From Ceratotherium simum simum (Eukaryota; Chordata; Mammalia; Perissodactyla; Rhinocerotidae), in contig NW_004454175.1 of NCBI RefSeq assembly GCF_000283155.1, positions 345,111-409,110 on the forward strand: a stretch of 64,000 bases of DNA. The letters are read 5' to 3'. Of the stretch, positions 9,786-22,060 are shown one piece after another (position 1 is the first letter of the stretch; each line of letters opens with the position of its first letter). The position numbers and the translations under genes are program-made. The notes beneath the pieces are model-generated. The model worked only from the letters and a program-made list of their open reading frames with translations, made no database searches and was not told the origin of the DNA.

Positions 9786-10599
9786 ATGAAGTTTTAAAAG
9801 TCATTTAAGAATTCTCATCAGATTTCATTTCTTCACAGATGATTCTAGTCTTTCAATTCACAGGGGCAAAAAAAAAAGTATCTGTCTCAAGTGCTCTGAT
9901 GCTGTCAAGTTGTTGTAATGCCACCCCTTCCACTGACTTTGGAAAGCACCTCCGTGAACACACGCGGCGCATTTCTTTCTGCTCTAATCCATGAAGATCA
10001 CTGCCTTTGTTTCTCCACCCAGCCCCCAGGTTTTTGGTGTAATACTCCATTATTTTTATTAGGAGTTAGATTCTCTTGTACAAAACTCCAGTGCTGTGGA
10101 TTGGCACGTTTGCTGAATTTTCAAATCAAGGGTTCATTTCTGGTCAGTTATTTAATTTATTTTTTAAAGATATCTTTTATTTTCAGTCAAAAAGACAAGT
10201 CAAAATCATTCTCAGAGCTATGTGTTTAAAGTAAAAGGGGTTTTTATTAGGATGTTTGTTTACATCGACTCTACAGAATTCTTTTTAGTCTAGAAGCCAC
10301 AGGGATTATTATTTCTTTGTCATGGAATCCCTAGATCTTTGTGGGAGGCCTACAAGAACCAGTTTCTCTTCCAGTTAAACAAATTCAATTCAATTCACTT
10401 GCATTGGCAGAGCACACCAAAATCTTAATTTTCTCAGCCAAGGAGAGCAAAATCTGCTTGGGAGTTTTTAAAATATGAATTTTTTTTTTGCCCGGAAAAA
10501 AAAAATACACCATTTTCTCCAAAGCAATGAGGGAACATAAAGCTTCTCTCCTAAAACCTAAAACTGGAGATTATGTGTAAATTTTTTTTATTGGCTTAA
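9786..10599. other. Single-copy stretch, nothing recognised
   Basis: A/T-rich sequence with a 103-codon plus-strand frame (9918-10229) that has no recognisable similarity. I see no repeat that I can name. Confidence 0.5.
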
Positions 10600-10975
10600 A
10601 AGAAATAGCCAAGCAAATAAATATTTGTTTTAAAAAATTCAAACAAACATCTGAAAAGCAAAAAATAAATTTCAATCTCTCATGGTCCCACCACCTCAGG
10701 GTTAATCATTGTTAATAGTTGGCATTTGTATCATGCTTCAGAAATAAAATACAGGATTGCACTATTCATATCACACTGCAAAGAGCTGTTTCCACTCCAC
10801 ACTATATTGGACACTGCTCTGTCACAGAACACAAAGATCTACTTCATTCTTGAAGGGCAGCAGAAGATTCCATAGTATGAATCTTTATAATTTTTTAACC
10901 ATTTTCTATCAATGGACGTCAAGGTTTTCTACAGATTTTTCTGTTGAAAATCCTAAATATTGAATCTAAATGTCT
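10600..10975 (-). mobile_element. Old L1 3' region, antisense
   Basis: 'ggcatttgtatcatgcttcag', 'gattccatagtatgaatc' and 'ccattttctatcaatggacgtcaaggttttctacag' follow the antisense L1M pattern (gcatagtattccattg...accattcccctattgatggacatttagg). Diverged; ends approximate. Confidence 0.55.
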
Positions 10976-11424
10976 CACAGGTCCAGTTATAATTCTAGCC
11001 ACAGATCTTTGTCAGCCTCGGGGACAGTCACAGTTGGTGGTTGGTGGTTGTTTTTATCCATTTCTATTCCCAGAAAAGGAGGAATGGGGCAATCCACAGA
11101 TGATTGGCCTGCCTACCCAGTACACAAATGCAAATAGTAAACCTCTTCTTTGCTTTTTCCATCCCAGCCTTCCTAAGCTCTTTCCTCCCACATGCCTTCC
11201 CCCTCCCCTGACCCATCAGATGGGGAAAAAAAGGTTCCAAGAGAAAGTTTTGGGCTTGAGCTAGCTTATGTAGACAAACTCCTTTGGAGAAATGACAGCA
11301 TTATATTTTTGTGGCTCCATATTCCTAGTTTTCTCCTACAAGTTCTCTGGATTGTTCTGCATTTGGGTAATGATGACTTTGTCCATGAGAGGATTTCCAG
11401 TGGCTGGAATTTTATGCTTGATGA

Positions 11425-11992
11425 TGAAGGGGAACAGAATTTGCCACCCCAAAATGTGTCTTTTTAACATGAAGATCATTTTAAGCTGATTATTTTTAAG
11501 AAACAAAGGACTCAGAAAATTTTTCTTGTTATCTCCCCCTTAATTGCCTAAAAGAATTTAGATGAATGGCCTGTAACAGGAACAGAGCTATCGCTAGAGA
11601 TGTCTACAAAGAATATGGGCTACGTGTGGGGTGGGAGACTCTGCAGGGTGTAGAGATCAGAGTCCTCTCCAAGTCCCATTGTCTCTGCGTGGCACAGCAA
11701 ACATTTGTTTATCAAACATTTGTTTTCCATCTCCATGTAAATTGCCTTCTTTCCCTTTGAAGTCCCAAACCAATACTCCGAATATCCTCTTTTGTTTTTA
11801 GATGAAGATTGTATTTAATGTGGTAGCTTTGGCCATTTTGACGAGGTACTCAGTTTTCCTGGGTTTCTCCCATGTATACATGTTATTAAGCTTTGTTTGA
11901 TTTTCTCCTGTTCATCTGTCTCCTGTCAATTTAATTCTTAGCCCAGCCAGAAGAAACTAGAAGGGTAGAGGAAAATTTCTTACTCTCCTACA
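11425..11992 (+). mobile_element. Class I (ERV1-like) solo LTR with 4-bp target duplication
   Basis: A 568-bp block starting TGAAGGGG and ending CTCCTACA, flanked on both sides by atga (11421-11424 and 11993-11996). TG...CA ends with a 4-bp duplication are typical of gammaretrovirus-like class I endogenous retroviruses. Inside, 'gtatacatgttattaagctttgtttg' and 'tgtcaatttaattcttagcccagccagaag' match a familiar LTR 3' segment. No internal viral genes adjoin it, so it is a solo LTR. I do not assign a family name. Confidence 0.75.
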
Positions 11993-11996
11993 ATGA

Positions 11997-14900
11997 TGTA
12001 ACTTAGTAGCAATTTTGCACCAAATCCAGCATTTCTAATTCTAACAAGATGCTCTTGAGCCAAACGTATGGCATTTTGACTCTTCACGTTTGTGCTCCCC
12101 CTCCTTCGTCATCGAAAATAACAGAAGACATCAATAAGCTGAAAACTGCACAAAGAACACAGCTTTCAGACTTGCGTGTTAAAAGGGCAGAGTTCTGTGT
12201 GTTGTGTTTGTGCTGTCAGCCCATGAAAAACAGACAAGATTTAGGAAAAAAGGAAGGCTATTTACTAGAACAAAATACACGATAGTTCACATTACATATT
12301 TTCTTGATGGACACAAAGTGACATCCATACTGATTGACTGTCGGCATGGGCTCTCCACTGAGCCAGGCTCTCTGTGACGGATCAGCCGGGCTCAGGCAAG
12401 TGTCAGGAAGATTATCAAAAGAAAGAGCTGTCTGTAGTTGTTCCTTTTCTGAAGAGATTGACAACTCACCCTAACAAAAGGAAACATTAGTGTGCTATTT
12501 GCGTCTCTGAAAGAGACTGTGATAAGATGACGTGATAAATGGTGGTGTGGGAGTGGGAGGGAGGTTGCCATAAAAACACATAAGGTAGCTAAATCGTAAA
12601 GGGCAAAGAAAACCTCAGCTCCCAGAATTGATGAGGCTTGTTTAGTTTAAGAAGGGGAGCTGGTCTGAACCACAAAATTGCCTGCAGATATCTTAGATGA
12701 CCGCATAAGTTCTGCAACCAGTGTCGTCAACAGCTTTGACAGAAATCGTAAATATCATGTGCCTTCCCACCCTTTTGTATTTTTTCCCTAGTTGCTTGAC
12801 TAAGACCACTAATGGCTTACACAAGAAGACATGGTATACCATGGAGCAAAAAGGAATTAGGCGAAATCTACTCCCTTCACGACATCCAGAGTGGGTCTGG
12901 GTCTGGCATAGCCCCAGGAACAAGGGTTTGTAGATTGGATTCACAGAGGGCTTTTATTATGATTCTGAAACAAATCGGATCAACTTGAGTGTATCCAAAA
13001 GGGAAATTGTCCCCCAGAGAAGCTTTACTCACAACTGTAGCCATTGTTACTCCTCATTAATTGTGAGGATGGCACCTGTTTCAAGTGTTTTCAGGTCGTC
13101 TTGGCTTCTGGATAGGTCTGGGGAGTGGATGCGCGGCGAACAGGCTGCATTTGGGGATGAAAATGCTTTGGCAGACGGCTCAAGTCCACACAGCACCTGC
13201 AGGGAGTGGCTATTTTTCTCCTTGCTGACCCTGCGTTCCCACAGCATTCTCAGCACCACAAAATGCTACTGGAGGTCTCCGGCCCATGGCAAACAGTATC
13301 ACGTATGCAGGTGGGAGGGCCTGGCCTGGGCACAGTTGGTTCTGGATCTCCAGGGCCTGCTGCAGGAGCTCAGCCCTGGGTCAGGCTGTCTCCGCTGGGT
13401 GTCCTCAGGGTCTGGGCCTGGAGTGAGTCCTCAACAAATGCTTGCTGAACTTGGCTGATCCAGAAGAGCTGAGGGCTCCGGAGAGTTTTGTTTAGCATGG
13501 ATCTCAAGAAGATGATTCTGTCTGAGCCTGGACCCCTGCTCTGTATGCCCCAGTCAAGTCCAAGGACCTCTGCCACCGTTTCCCATTCACACAAGCTAAC
13601 TTTGACTTTTGGAATTCATGATGGAGGCTACCTAGAGAATCAAGACAGGTTCTTAGACGCACAGCTGAAAGACCAGGTGCTGGCAGGGGTGGAGAAGAAA
13701 GTCTTCCGAGCTTTGTGCACTGTCAGCCATGTGAGCACCGAATAGGTGGGAAACAGCATTCTGTTCACAATTTGGTGTTGGTAGAAAACGTGGTCAGTAT
13801 CAAATGCCAGTAATAACAAGCGGGGAGAAGGGCTTTCTGATTTCTTAGAAGGTGTTTCTTCCTGCTCTGTGAGTGCTGGCCCCTACTATTACTCCCTATT
13901 TGATGACCTACTTCACTGTATTTTTAAGATGCTGTACTTTTTCCTGAGACTTAAAGCAGTTTGAATCTTGGTGTGATTAACCTTTAATCTTGGTGTGGTT
14001 TATGTTTCATTTAAAGCTGTTCTATTAAGAATGACTGGACGGGAGGTTGCAATGACCCTTCCACTCACAGTGATGGAAGGGCTACAATGAACAAGACAAT
14101 CTCCATTAGTGTGTCATTGCTGGTCAGTGGGGGTGACGCGATCAAGTTATGCCAGTCACTAATCTGGTGACTTCAGAGACATTGAGAAGCCCTCAGCCGG
14201 CCCACAGAGGAGGCCAGATACAGGTCTGGGTCTTTCCACATTTAGGTGACCTCTGGGAGGGAAACTGACTCCTCCTTGGGGCCAATCTTTATCTTCTGAA
14301 GGCTTCTTGGACCTGTCTGAGCCCCTAGAGAGCCCACATCATAATGATATCTTCTTGTCTTCTCTTGATCTTCCTCTTTGTGACCATGGACAACCACGTT
14401 CTTTAAATAAAATCCAACTCCACCTTTTCCACCCTAGGCAGCCTCCTGATTCCATTACGGCCTATGGGTCCCTCTGACCCCTGGGAGCGTTGAGGCAAAC
14501 CAGGCAATTTTCAGGAGGACCTAGATCTAAAGTGATTTAGAAACGAGTAGTAGAGGGAAATGGTGAATTAGCAGAAAGTCCAGGAGGGAAAACCTGCAAG
14601 GATGGGGAGAAGGGAGGTAAGCAAGCAGCCTAGAGAGAGGAATCAGGGATACCGGAAGGAAGAGAGAGAGATTGTATGTGTGTGTGATACAGAGAGAGAG
14701 AGAGAACAATAAGAAGGCCAAGGAAAGAAATCAAATTACTTGAGCAGAAAACAAACAAACAAACAAAAGCAACAACCAGAACCAAACAACACCAACATCA
14801 AAACCCAGAGAACAGCGTCCTGGCCCACATTTTGTAAGGTCAGCAAAACTCCCCAGGTGATCTGACAGTGACACCAGGTGGTTGATGAGACCACGCAGAG

Positions 14901-15312
14901 GAGTTATTGCAAATTATTTTACCCTAAAAAGCCAAGCTTTGTTTTATAAACCAACCCTTAAATTGCAACAGAATTGTAAGAAACCTAGAAGTTATCCAAC
15001 TTCTTCATTTTACAGCCTTGGACACTGGGTCCTCAAATGATCCAAACCCACCAACTAACCAAACAACAAAAAATACAATCCGGGATTGCAGACATAGCAC
15101 TTCATTTTAGCCAACTCCGTGACTTTAGCTTTCGCTGTTATTAATCTTTAAAAAATAAAATGTACCTTATGGTCAATAATGAGCAACCAATATAAAAACA
15201 CAAATTGCAATGACCTGGGCATTATGTTTGATCAATTCAGATGCACACAAGAGATTACTGTATAACATTAATCATAAGGAAAAGTCATCACAAACATATG
15301 TACAGTACTTTT
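11997..15312. other. Single-copy stretch, no gene supported
   Basis: About 3.3 kb largely free of recognisable repeats. Open frames reach 157 codons (12985-13458, plus) without any known domain. A short 'caacaaatgcttgctgaac' at 13431-13450 hints at an L2/MIR tail. A compound GA/TG/GA microsatellite lies at 14657-14705, and A/C-rich low-complexity DNA at 14745-14815. Confidence 0.5.
14657..14705. repeat. Compound (GA)n-(TG)n-(GA)n microsatellite
   Basis: Runs of AG at 14661-14670 and 14691-14705 flank a short TG run at about 14676-14686. Confidence 0.85.
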
Positions 15313-15554
15313 TTTTTTTGGTGAAGAAGATTAGCCCTGAGCTAACATCCGATGCCAACCCTCCTCTTTTTGCTGAGGAAGATTGGTCCTGGGCTAACAT
15401 CTGTGCCCATCTTCTTCTACTTTATATGGGACGCCACCATAGCATGACTTGACAAGTGGTGCGTTGGTGAGCGCCCGGGATCCGAACCTGCAAACCCTGG
15501 ACCACCGAAGCGGAGCGCACGCACTTAACCACTATGCCACCGGGCTGGCCCCAC
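15313..15554 (-). mobile_element. ERE-type SINE, 'gagctaacatc' form, antisense
   Basis: tRNA-like head at the right (gggatccgaacctg B box region, ending cgggctggcccc) with two tandem 'tgagctaacatc...tcctctttttgctgaggaagattgg' modules and a T-run at the left. The duplication atgtacagtactttt flanks it (15298-15312 and 15555-15569). This copy lacks the 'ctactggggcttt' body. Confidence 0.92.
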
Positions 15555-15569
15555 ATGTACAGTACTTTT

Positions 15570-18500
15570 AGACTTAAAACAGATATTATTGAAGAGAAAG
15601 CATAATTTTACTAGTATTGTTTTATATTCTGGAAAGTTACAGAGAGCCATCTGCTATTCTAGGAGTAACATCAGATATAGACCATGGGCTTTGGCAGTTT
15701 TTAAAGAATATTATGCAGTAGAATCATCAAATGTAAGAGAAAACAGAGGAATTCTAAATATTTTTGATGTTTTATACAGTAAATTAGAACGCAGGGGTCT
15801 GTTTGTCCTAGATTTATCTGAATACAGTCTCCTCTAAATTATACACCAAATGAAGCATTTGGATTAAAAAAAGCCATGTTCAATATTAGAACGTAAATCA
15901 GCAAATATTGGGCATGTGGAATATTACCCTGGACCTTTATAAAGGAACTTGACTTTTGGAAGGAAACAAAAAATATTACCACAGGGAGGAAAATGAAGAA
16001 ATGAAAATATTTGAGGATAGTTATGACTGATAGGGTATACTGAGAACTGGTTCTGTATCTTAAAATTTCTTACATAGCTAAGTCTTATAAATTATTGAAA
16101 ATAAAGGAAAAATCTTTATGATTTCAAAGAGTGCTTTATGTGGTTTGACTTGTTTTACTGGCTATTCTTTTTTAAGCTGTAAAGCCATTTCCCGCTTTGC
16201 TTTGGTCAAATTAAAGGGAAAAGAAAAATCAAACAAGAAAATAGCTATGTTAAGTGAAATCGATGACCGTACTGAAGAACACACATGCTTTGCCACTTTT
16301 GTGAACAATTGTCCATCTCTGCGTGTTTACAGATCTTTCTCTGAGCATCTCTGTGTATCTACTAACTGCCAGTGATGTCCCTTCACCAATGATGGGTACC
16401 CAGGCTGTAGAACAGGCTACCCAACGTCACTGTACCTCTCCCTGAGGGTACAGGGCACCCAAGGTCAGGCCCTCTTTCTTCCCTGCTCCCAGGTCAGCTC
16501 TGGAAATCCCTGTGAGAAGCCACCACAAAACACAGTGGGGAGGGCAAGAACCTATTGCCTGTCCAGCTCGCCTAGCAAAAGCCCAGTTCTCTTCATCACT
16601 GCTTGCAGTAGGTGCCCTGATCACATGCGCAAGCCAATGATTCTGCTGTAGCAGCCACGTTGATAATGACCCAACATTTATAATGCATCCTTGCACGTCT
16701 AAATGAATCCATATCATTAAAACAACGTGCACAGAACACACTTACAGATTCTTCATTGACCAGCATCCTAACTGGGCTGCTGCTGGTTCTCTGAACCATC
16801 TTTTAGCTGAAGTGTTATTAAATACAAACTTGTCTTTTTTTTTTTTAAGAAGGGAGGCACATGTTCCCTCTCTAATTTTTGAAGCACAGTCTCATGGCAA
16901 AACATTATTATTCCATTTGTCCCAAATTAAACAATTTAATATTTTAGAAAAATACTTTCCCTTATTTGAATGAAAACAAGTAATGTAGTTTGTGAAGTAA
17001 AAGGCAGGGTTTCATCTTTTAGACAAAAAAAAAAAAAAAATTAAAAGAGAGAGAGCAGGAAAGACAAGTATTGTCTATTTAACAATCAAAACACTCCAAT
17101 AAAATAAAATAAAATCGTGGTATCATAATAAGGAGTTCTCTTTCAAATGGTTTGCTCTGAACTAAATTGTGTTCTTTATGTAATAGAATGACAAATGGTT
17201 TAATTCAGTATCAAATATTCATGAGCTGTGAATGTGCTGCATCACCAGAACGGGTGCAAAGTCATAAACAAATACTGTAGTGTGAGCAGAGACGGAAGCT
17301 GACGGAAGTGGACGTTTGCACTGGTTTCAGTTCTTGTGGCTTTGAGTCTATGACAGAGAGGGAGAAAGAGAACACTCCCTTTCCTAGCCATCCCAAAGTG
17401 GGGAGACTAAAATGGTGAGAAAGGAACCTGGATATAGATTCTCATAGCTCCTCCTCTGATCAGAGGGCTAAAAGCGGATCAGGGAGTAAACCACAATGTG
17501 GCAGAAATTCCTAGAAATTTCAGAATGGATGCAGGTATTTCTTTACTAGAAAAGACCGTATGTGAACTGAGTCTTTTTTTGCCTTTAAGGTTAGAACGGC
17601 TAATTATCCTGAATCTAAATTTAAAAATGAAGTGGATTCTGACCATTCGGGGAGCCGGATGAGAGATCATCCTCCACCTCATCTTCCCAGTCATACTGTT
17701 TCCCCTTTACATGGCAGGACTTTATGGGAAGACAGGCTTGTGGAAACGATGGAAATTGTAACTAGAAAAACCAGCTCCATTCTGCAGGCTCTGAGAGTCT
17801 TCTTAGACCTCCCTGGAACAAATCGATTAATTTAGAATAACAGATTTCTTCTTTTAGCCTCAGCCAAATGCTCTCAACGCCACACAGGTTTCTCTCTCTC
17901 CCTCCTGACAGTGTTTTGCCTCACCGCAATGGAGGGACAACAGAAGGAGAGGGGGGTAAGTCAGTGCTCAAGGACAACGTGCAGATTCCTTTTGCCTCAC
18001 AGGGGGCCAAACGCCACCACTTCCCAGCTGCCATGTTCAGTCTTTTCTAGAACTCATCAGTTCAGAAAAGGGTGAACACCACCCAGTGCATGAGGCAGCC
18101 CAGTAGAGGAGTCCTATTCCCATCCTTGTAAGCAGTCATTTGGAGTTGCCTAAGAAATCTCTAAGAACTCTGCAAAATTGAAATCAACTCTCCCAAGTGG
18201 CATGAAGAGTTTTTGGTTATTAAGTCTACCATCTCCTCTTAGCTAAGCTCATTTGTTTTCCCTCCTGAGAGAAGAGCTCTTGCATCTAATCACACCTAAT
18301 CTTTCTGCAAAGATGTTTTCCTAAAAAACTGTGTAAATCAAGTTTTTGTAAATCTAATCATATGTTTTATGCATCAGGGGAACTTGGAATGTAAAGGAAT
18401 CCCATGGTGCATCCTTCTGTAAAATGAAGATTTGCTCCCTTATTATTCATTTTTGTAAATCTGAATAATTATTCATTGGGTTGAAGGAGGTATGCCTTTA

Positions 18501-19149
18501 TTTAGGTTTTTGCATTTGGTGTCTTTCCATTTCTTATTTTCACTGAGCACCAAATGGGCACACATTTCACCTTTAGAGGAAGGAAAGACGGCAAACACGC
18601 TCTCTGATTCTAAAGTCATAAAGAGCCTCCAGTTCTGTGCCAATGGGTCGTAATGAGTCATCATCTGATTGAAAAAACCAGCAGAAAACCTTGCCCCGAT
18701 CCTGTACCATGAAGCCGGGTACCCACATCAGACTGTTTCATTTCTATCCCTCCTTTCTTTCCCTTCATCTACCCCTTTCGAAAATAAAAAGATGTACAGA
18801 GTTATCAATTTTAAATAGGATGGTGTCTATTAAAGCTTTATCGAGCAGGATTTCCCCAAATCGTGGGACATGAAATTACTCAGCCATCGGGGATCCACGA
18901 GAGTCTGGTCTCTGAAGATGAAGCTAGAAATGAGGGAAGCTTTACTGTTCATTCTTCTACTCGGCAGAAACCACAAGGTCCTAGAGCAAGGAAAGGCTTA
19001 AGCAATCAGAGCAGAGTGAAGCCAGCTTCCCAACATCTGTGTGTAGTCCTCACTCCAAAGGGCAGCTTTCTTGGGGTATTTTTCCACTCTCGGTCCCCTG
19101 GATCCCAATTAAGGGAAACATTTTTTTAGACATGTCTTTTTCTCATGAT
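15570..19149. other. Repeat-poor single-copy stretch, no gene supported
   Basis: About 3.6 kb with poly(A) at 17024-17040 and a short (AAAAT)n at about 17098-17115, and otherwise no named repeat. Open frames reach 104 codons. A 44-bp segment at 17912-17955 has a good polypyrimidine/AG on its left and GTAAGT on its right (see findings), but no coding exon can be claimed. Confidence 0.5.
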
Positions 19150-19160
19150 AGAAAAGCGGG

Positions 19161-19395
19161 GGGGCTGGCCCCATGGCGTAGCGGTTAAGTGCACGTGCTC
19201 CGCTGCTGGCAGCCCAGGTTCCGATCCTGGGCACGCATCGCCTCACTGCTTGTCAGGCCATGCTGTGGCGGTGTCCCATATAAAGTGGAGGAAGATGGGC
19301 ATGGATATTAGCCCAGGGCTAATCTTCCTCAACAAAAAGAGGAGTATTGGCATGGATGTTAGCTCAGGGCCGATCTTCCTCATAAAAAAAAAAAA
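19161..19395 (+). mobile_element. ERE-type SINE, duplicated-module form
   Basis: Starts GGGGCTGGCCCC, has A box tggcgtagcgg and B box ggttccgatcc. It then has two modules of 'ggcatggatattagcccagggctaatcttcctc' type separated by 'aacaaaaagaggag', and an A-run. The duplication agaaaagc(g/a)ggg flanks it (19150-19161 and 19396-19407). Confidence 0.92.
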
Positions 19396-19407
19396 AGAAA
19401 AGCAGGG

Positions 19408-19462
19408 TTCCTTCCTTTCCTTCTCTCTTTCTCTCTTTCTTTCTCTCTCTCTCTCTCTCCTT
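19408..19462. repeat. 55-bp pure pyrimidine (CT-rich) tract
   Basis: Uninterrupted C/T sequence made of TTCC, CTTT and CT units, directly after the target duplication of the SINE at 19161-19395. The complementary strand is all purine. Confidence 0.92.
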
Positions 19463-20488
19463 GCATCTGGATGGGCAATGCAAAGGCTCCGATATTTGAG
19501 CAATGTAATTTTATTAGTGAGAAACTTGTCCTACAAGGCCCTCCTTGTTTTAATATAGGAAATTCCCTAAACCTAAATTCCCAGCCTGGAGGAGTCCAAT
19601 TTGATCTGGGCTGGGCAAATTGGAGTATCTTTCAGTAAAGGGGAAATAGCCAAGGGGAAGTAAGAATCACAAATGGCTGAACACCAATGTTAGCTCAAGT
19701 CCTTGGAAAAAGCCACCATAAAATGACAGACTCAAAGCTTCCTCAATTCAGGGCTTCACACACTCTTGCAGGAATAAGATAATTCCAGGCAGGGTTAGGA
19801 AATACTTTGGAGGCCAGCAGGGGGAGCTCTAACTCTGGAAACCCGTCAGCGGTCACGGAGAGCCCGGGTCTAGACCTTCCCAATTAGTTCAGCATGCTGT
19901 GATCGCAGAAGTCAGTAACAGGACCCATAGGTGATGTCGCTGAACCAGAAACAGAGGTCTCCCTTCACGTGGTAACTGGACGAGGAGAGCAGTTAATACC
20001 TTTATAGAAACAGAGCTGGCTCCTTGGCAGGATAGAGGAGGCATTTTAGGAGAGAGGACCAAAGTCTATCAAAGACAGCCAAGAAAAAGCCTCTTCTTCC
20101 TGCTCTTTTCCCTTCCTCTGCCCCTAGGAACAGCTCTGCTTCTCCATCAGGGACTGTGGTCTGATATGACACTTGGAAGATATATTTAGCAGGGAGAGCC
20201 ACCCCAGGTTGCACAAGCTGCCCGGGGTTGGGATGAACCAGATTTCTCGACGCGTCAGTCATCTCTGGGTCACTGCTGGGTCCTGGCTGCTCTCAGTTTG
20301 GCTTCCTAGGAAGGAGAAACAGAAAACCCTTAAGCTGTAACTATATCAGGGCCAAGACACTCTACTTCCCATGTCTTCTGTGCTTGGTGCAGAAGGTTCT
20401 GCAGAGAGGAAGGAAGCCCCACAAAATTCAGACACGTAATATAAAAACTATTCCAGCCCCTGAAATATCTGAGAAGCAGCACAGCTCA
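19463..20488. other. Single-copy stretch, no gene supported
   Basis: About 1 kb with no recognised repeat. Contains a strong CTCF-like motif at 19814-19827. An 86-codon minus-strand frame (20002-20262) has no recognisable domain. Confidence 0.5.
19814..19827 (+). promoter_or_regulatory. CTCF-like core motif
   Basis: CCAGCAGGGGGAGC, preceded by AGG, closely fits the CTCF consensus TGGCCASYAGRKGGCRS. The core CCASYAGRKGG matches at every position, and C becomes A at the following position. Binding is not shown by sequence; single motifs of this quality occur by chance in large genomes. Confidence 0.5.
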
Positions 20489-20832
20489 GAGCGGCGTTTT
20501 CCAAGCTGTGTTGTGTGGAGCCTTGCTGTCCCCAGGGAGCTCCCAGGTATTTCAGGGGCCAAAAAAGTTCTGTGGGCATGTAGTTTGAGAAAGACTGTAC
20601 ACACTATCCGTGCATGCCCCCCTCCCCCACTTCTCGTGGCAAGAAAACTTGTTACAAGTCCTAGGAATCCTACAGTTCAAATGAATCAATGAAAACAAAA
20701 AAACCACTTAATTTTCTTTAATCCAGCATTTCCATAATTTATCTGACCATGAAATATTTTTTCCTCTCCAGAGAGAGTACCTATACCCCAGGCACTTGTG
20801 TTCCATGGAGCACTCTCTGAGAAACGCTGAGT
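20489..20832. mobile_element. hAT (Charlie-like) DNA transposon remnant
   Basis: Ends are imperfect inverted repeats: 'gcggcgttttccaagctgtg' at the left against the reverse complement of 'catggagcactctctgagaaacgctga' at the right (consensus cagcgtttctcaaagtgtg). Flanking 8-mers gctcagag and gctgagta are similar at 5 of 8 positions, fitting the hAT 8-bp target duplication. About 340 bp; no transposase remains. Confidence 0.6.
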
Positions 20833-20879
20833 ACGGATAAAGAGCAAAGTTCTAAGGGTGAAGCAACTTGTGTATTTCT

Positions 20880-21000
20880 GCAGATCAGAATCTAACTCTG
20901 AATCTAACTGTTGCTAGGATTTTTGACAAATCACCTAGCTTCTCTGGGCCTCAGTTTCCTCTTCTGTAAAGCGATGATTCCTCCAGTTCTACCCATCTAC
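20880..21000 (+). repeat. MIR SINE
   Basis: 'ttgacaaatcacctagcttctctgggcctcagtttcctcttctgtaaagcgatgat' matches the MIR core 'gggcaagtcacttaacctctctgggcctcagtttcctcatctgtaaaatgg'. Confidence 0.85.
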
Positions 21001-21744
21001 GTGGCTTCCAGCTGGAAGGGGAATCCCAGGTGTTCCAATGCACTCAGAGTTCCTAAAGCTTGTGCTTCTGAAGATGGAAATTGATCACACATTTATGTTG
21101 AAAGCCAGTTGTAGGCTTCCGTCTATGAACAGACAAAATGGACACAATCGTACAACAAGAGAAGGCATTATTCCTCTCCCTTTATATTTGTTTCTAAACC
21201 GCACTAGTCCTGTGGCTACTTCTTTCTTTGTCCACTTTGCTTAATCTATGGAATAGCTGTAGGCATCGTTCTCTTTGTTTTTCATGTGCAAGACTGCAAG
21301 GGTTTTGTTTTAATTCATGTAATGAAGGAATGTCAATTGTTGAAGACATTTCTCCAGAATTTTCACAGGGATTCCACAGATTGCAAGGACTTACAGGCTC
21401 CTCTGAGCAGCAACATGAACTCGAGTGCCTGCCAGTGGTAGTTGGGGACCGACATTAATGAAATGGTGCCAGTTGGAAAGCGTACACTTAAAGGCTTATC
21501 TCTAAGTAGCTGTAAAGGATGGTCGTTGGAATGATCTATGCTAAAAGGACATTTCTGTTCTTTCCCCAAATCCCTGGCTCTCCTTCACCTGGGAGTGGAA
21601 ATGGTATTACCTTGAATGCGTTTCCTTGGGGATGTTGATCAGGTGTGTCAGAAGGAAGAGAGGGAAACAGAGTGTGCAGTATGACGTCACTACTGGACAT
21701 CCATCTTGCTTGTGCCCATCTGCATGTCCTTGTTCAACAATGTT
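21001..21744. other. Single-copy stretch, nothing recognised
   Basis: No repeat, exon or RNA gene recognised. Open frames up to 76 codons have no known similarity. Confidence 0.5.
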
Positions 21745-22060
21745 GAGAAAAATCCAACAAATACTGATTGAGCACCTACTGTGTGCCAGGCGCTGATTCC
21801 CATCAAGTAGAAAGTCTTCTCTTCCAAGCTTTGGCTCAAGTTCCGGTTCCTCTCTGGAGCCTTCCCTGATATTTCCAGCCTTCACGGATATCAGCCAAAT
21901 GCTAAACTCTTATCATTGGTATCACACAATTTAGCACCTATTATATATCCTGCCTTCTTTCTGTGGTTTCCTATGAATCCCTAACTGGGACGCAAGCTTC
22001 ATGAGAGCAAGGACTTCATCCTAACACTCCTTTCCTTGCCCATGGTGCTTCCATAAACAC
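21745..22060. repeat. L2 LINE 3' remnants
   Basis: The left part 'ccaacaaatactgattgagcacctactgtgtgccaggcgctg' (21754-21795) is the antisense L2/MIR signature. The right part 'tctggagccttccctgat', 'atttagcacctattatata', 'gcaagcttcatgagagcaaggact' and 'cttgcccatggtgc' is a sense L2 3' end. Two fragments in opposite orientation therefore adjoin. Confidence 0.6.

Noticed and set aside
12985..13458. 157-codon open frame on the plus strand
   Set aside because: No known domain, repeated Ser/Gly/Leu-rich composition, and two overlapping open frames on the same DNA (one on each strand). This is expected by chance in G+C-rich single-copy DNA.
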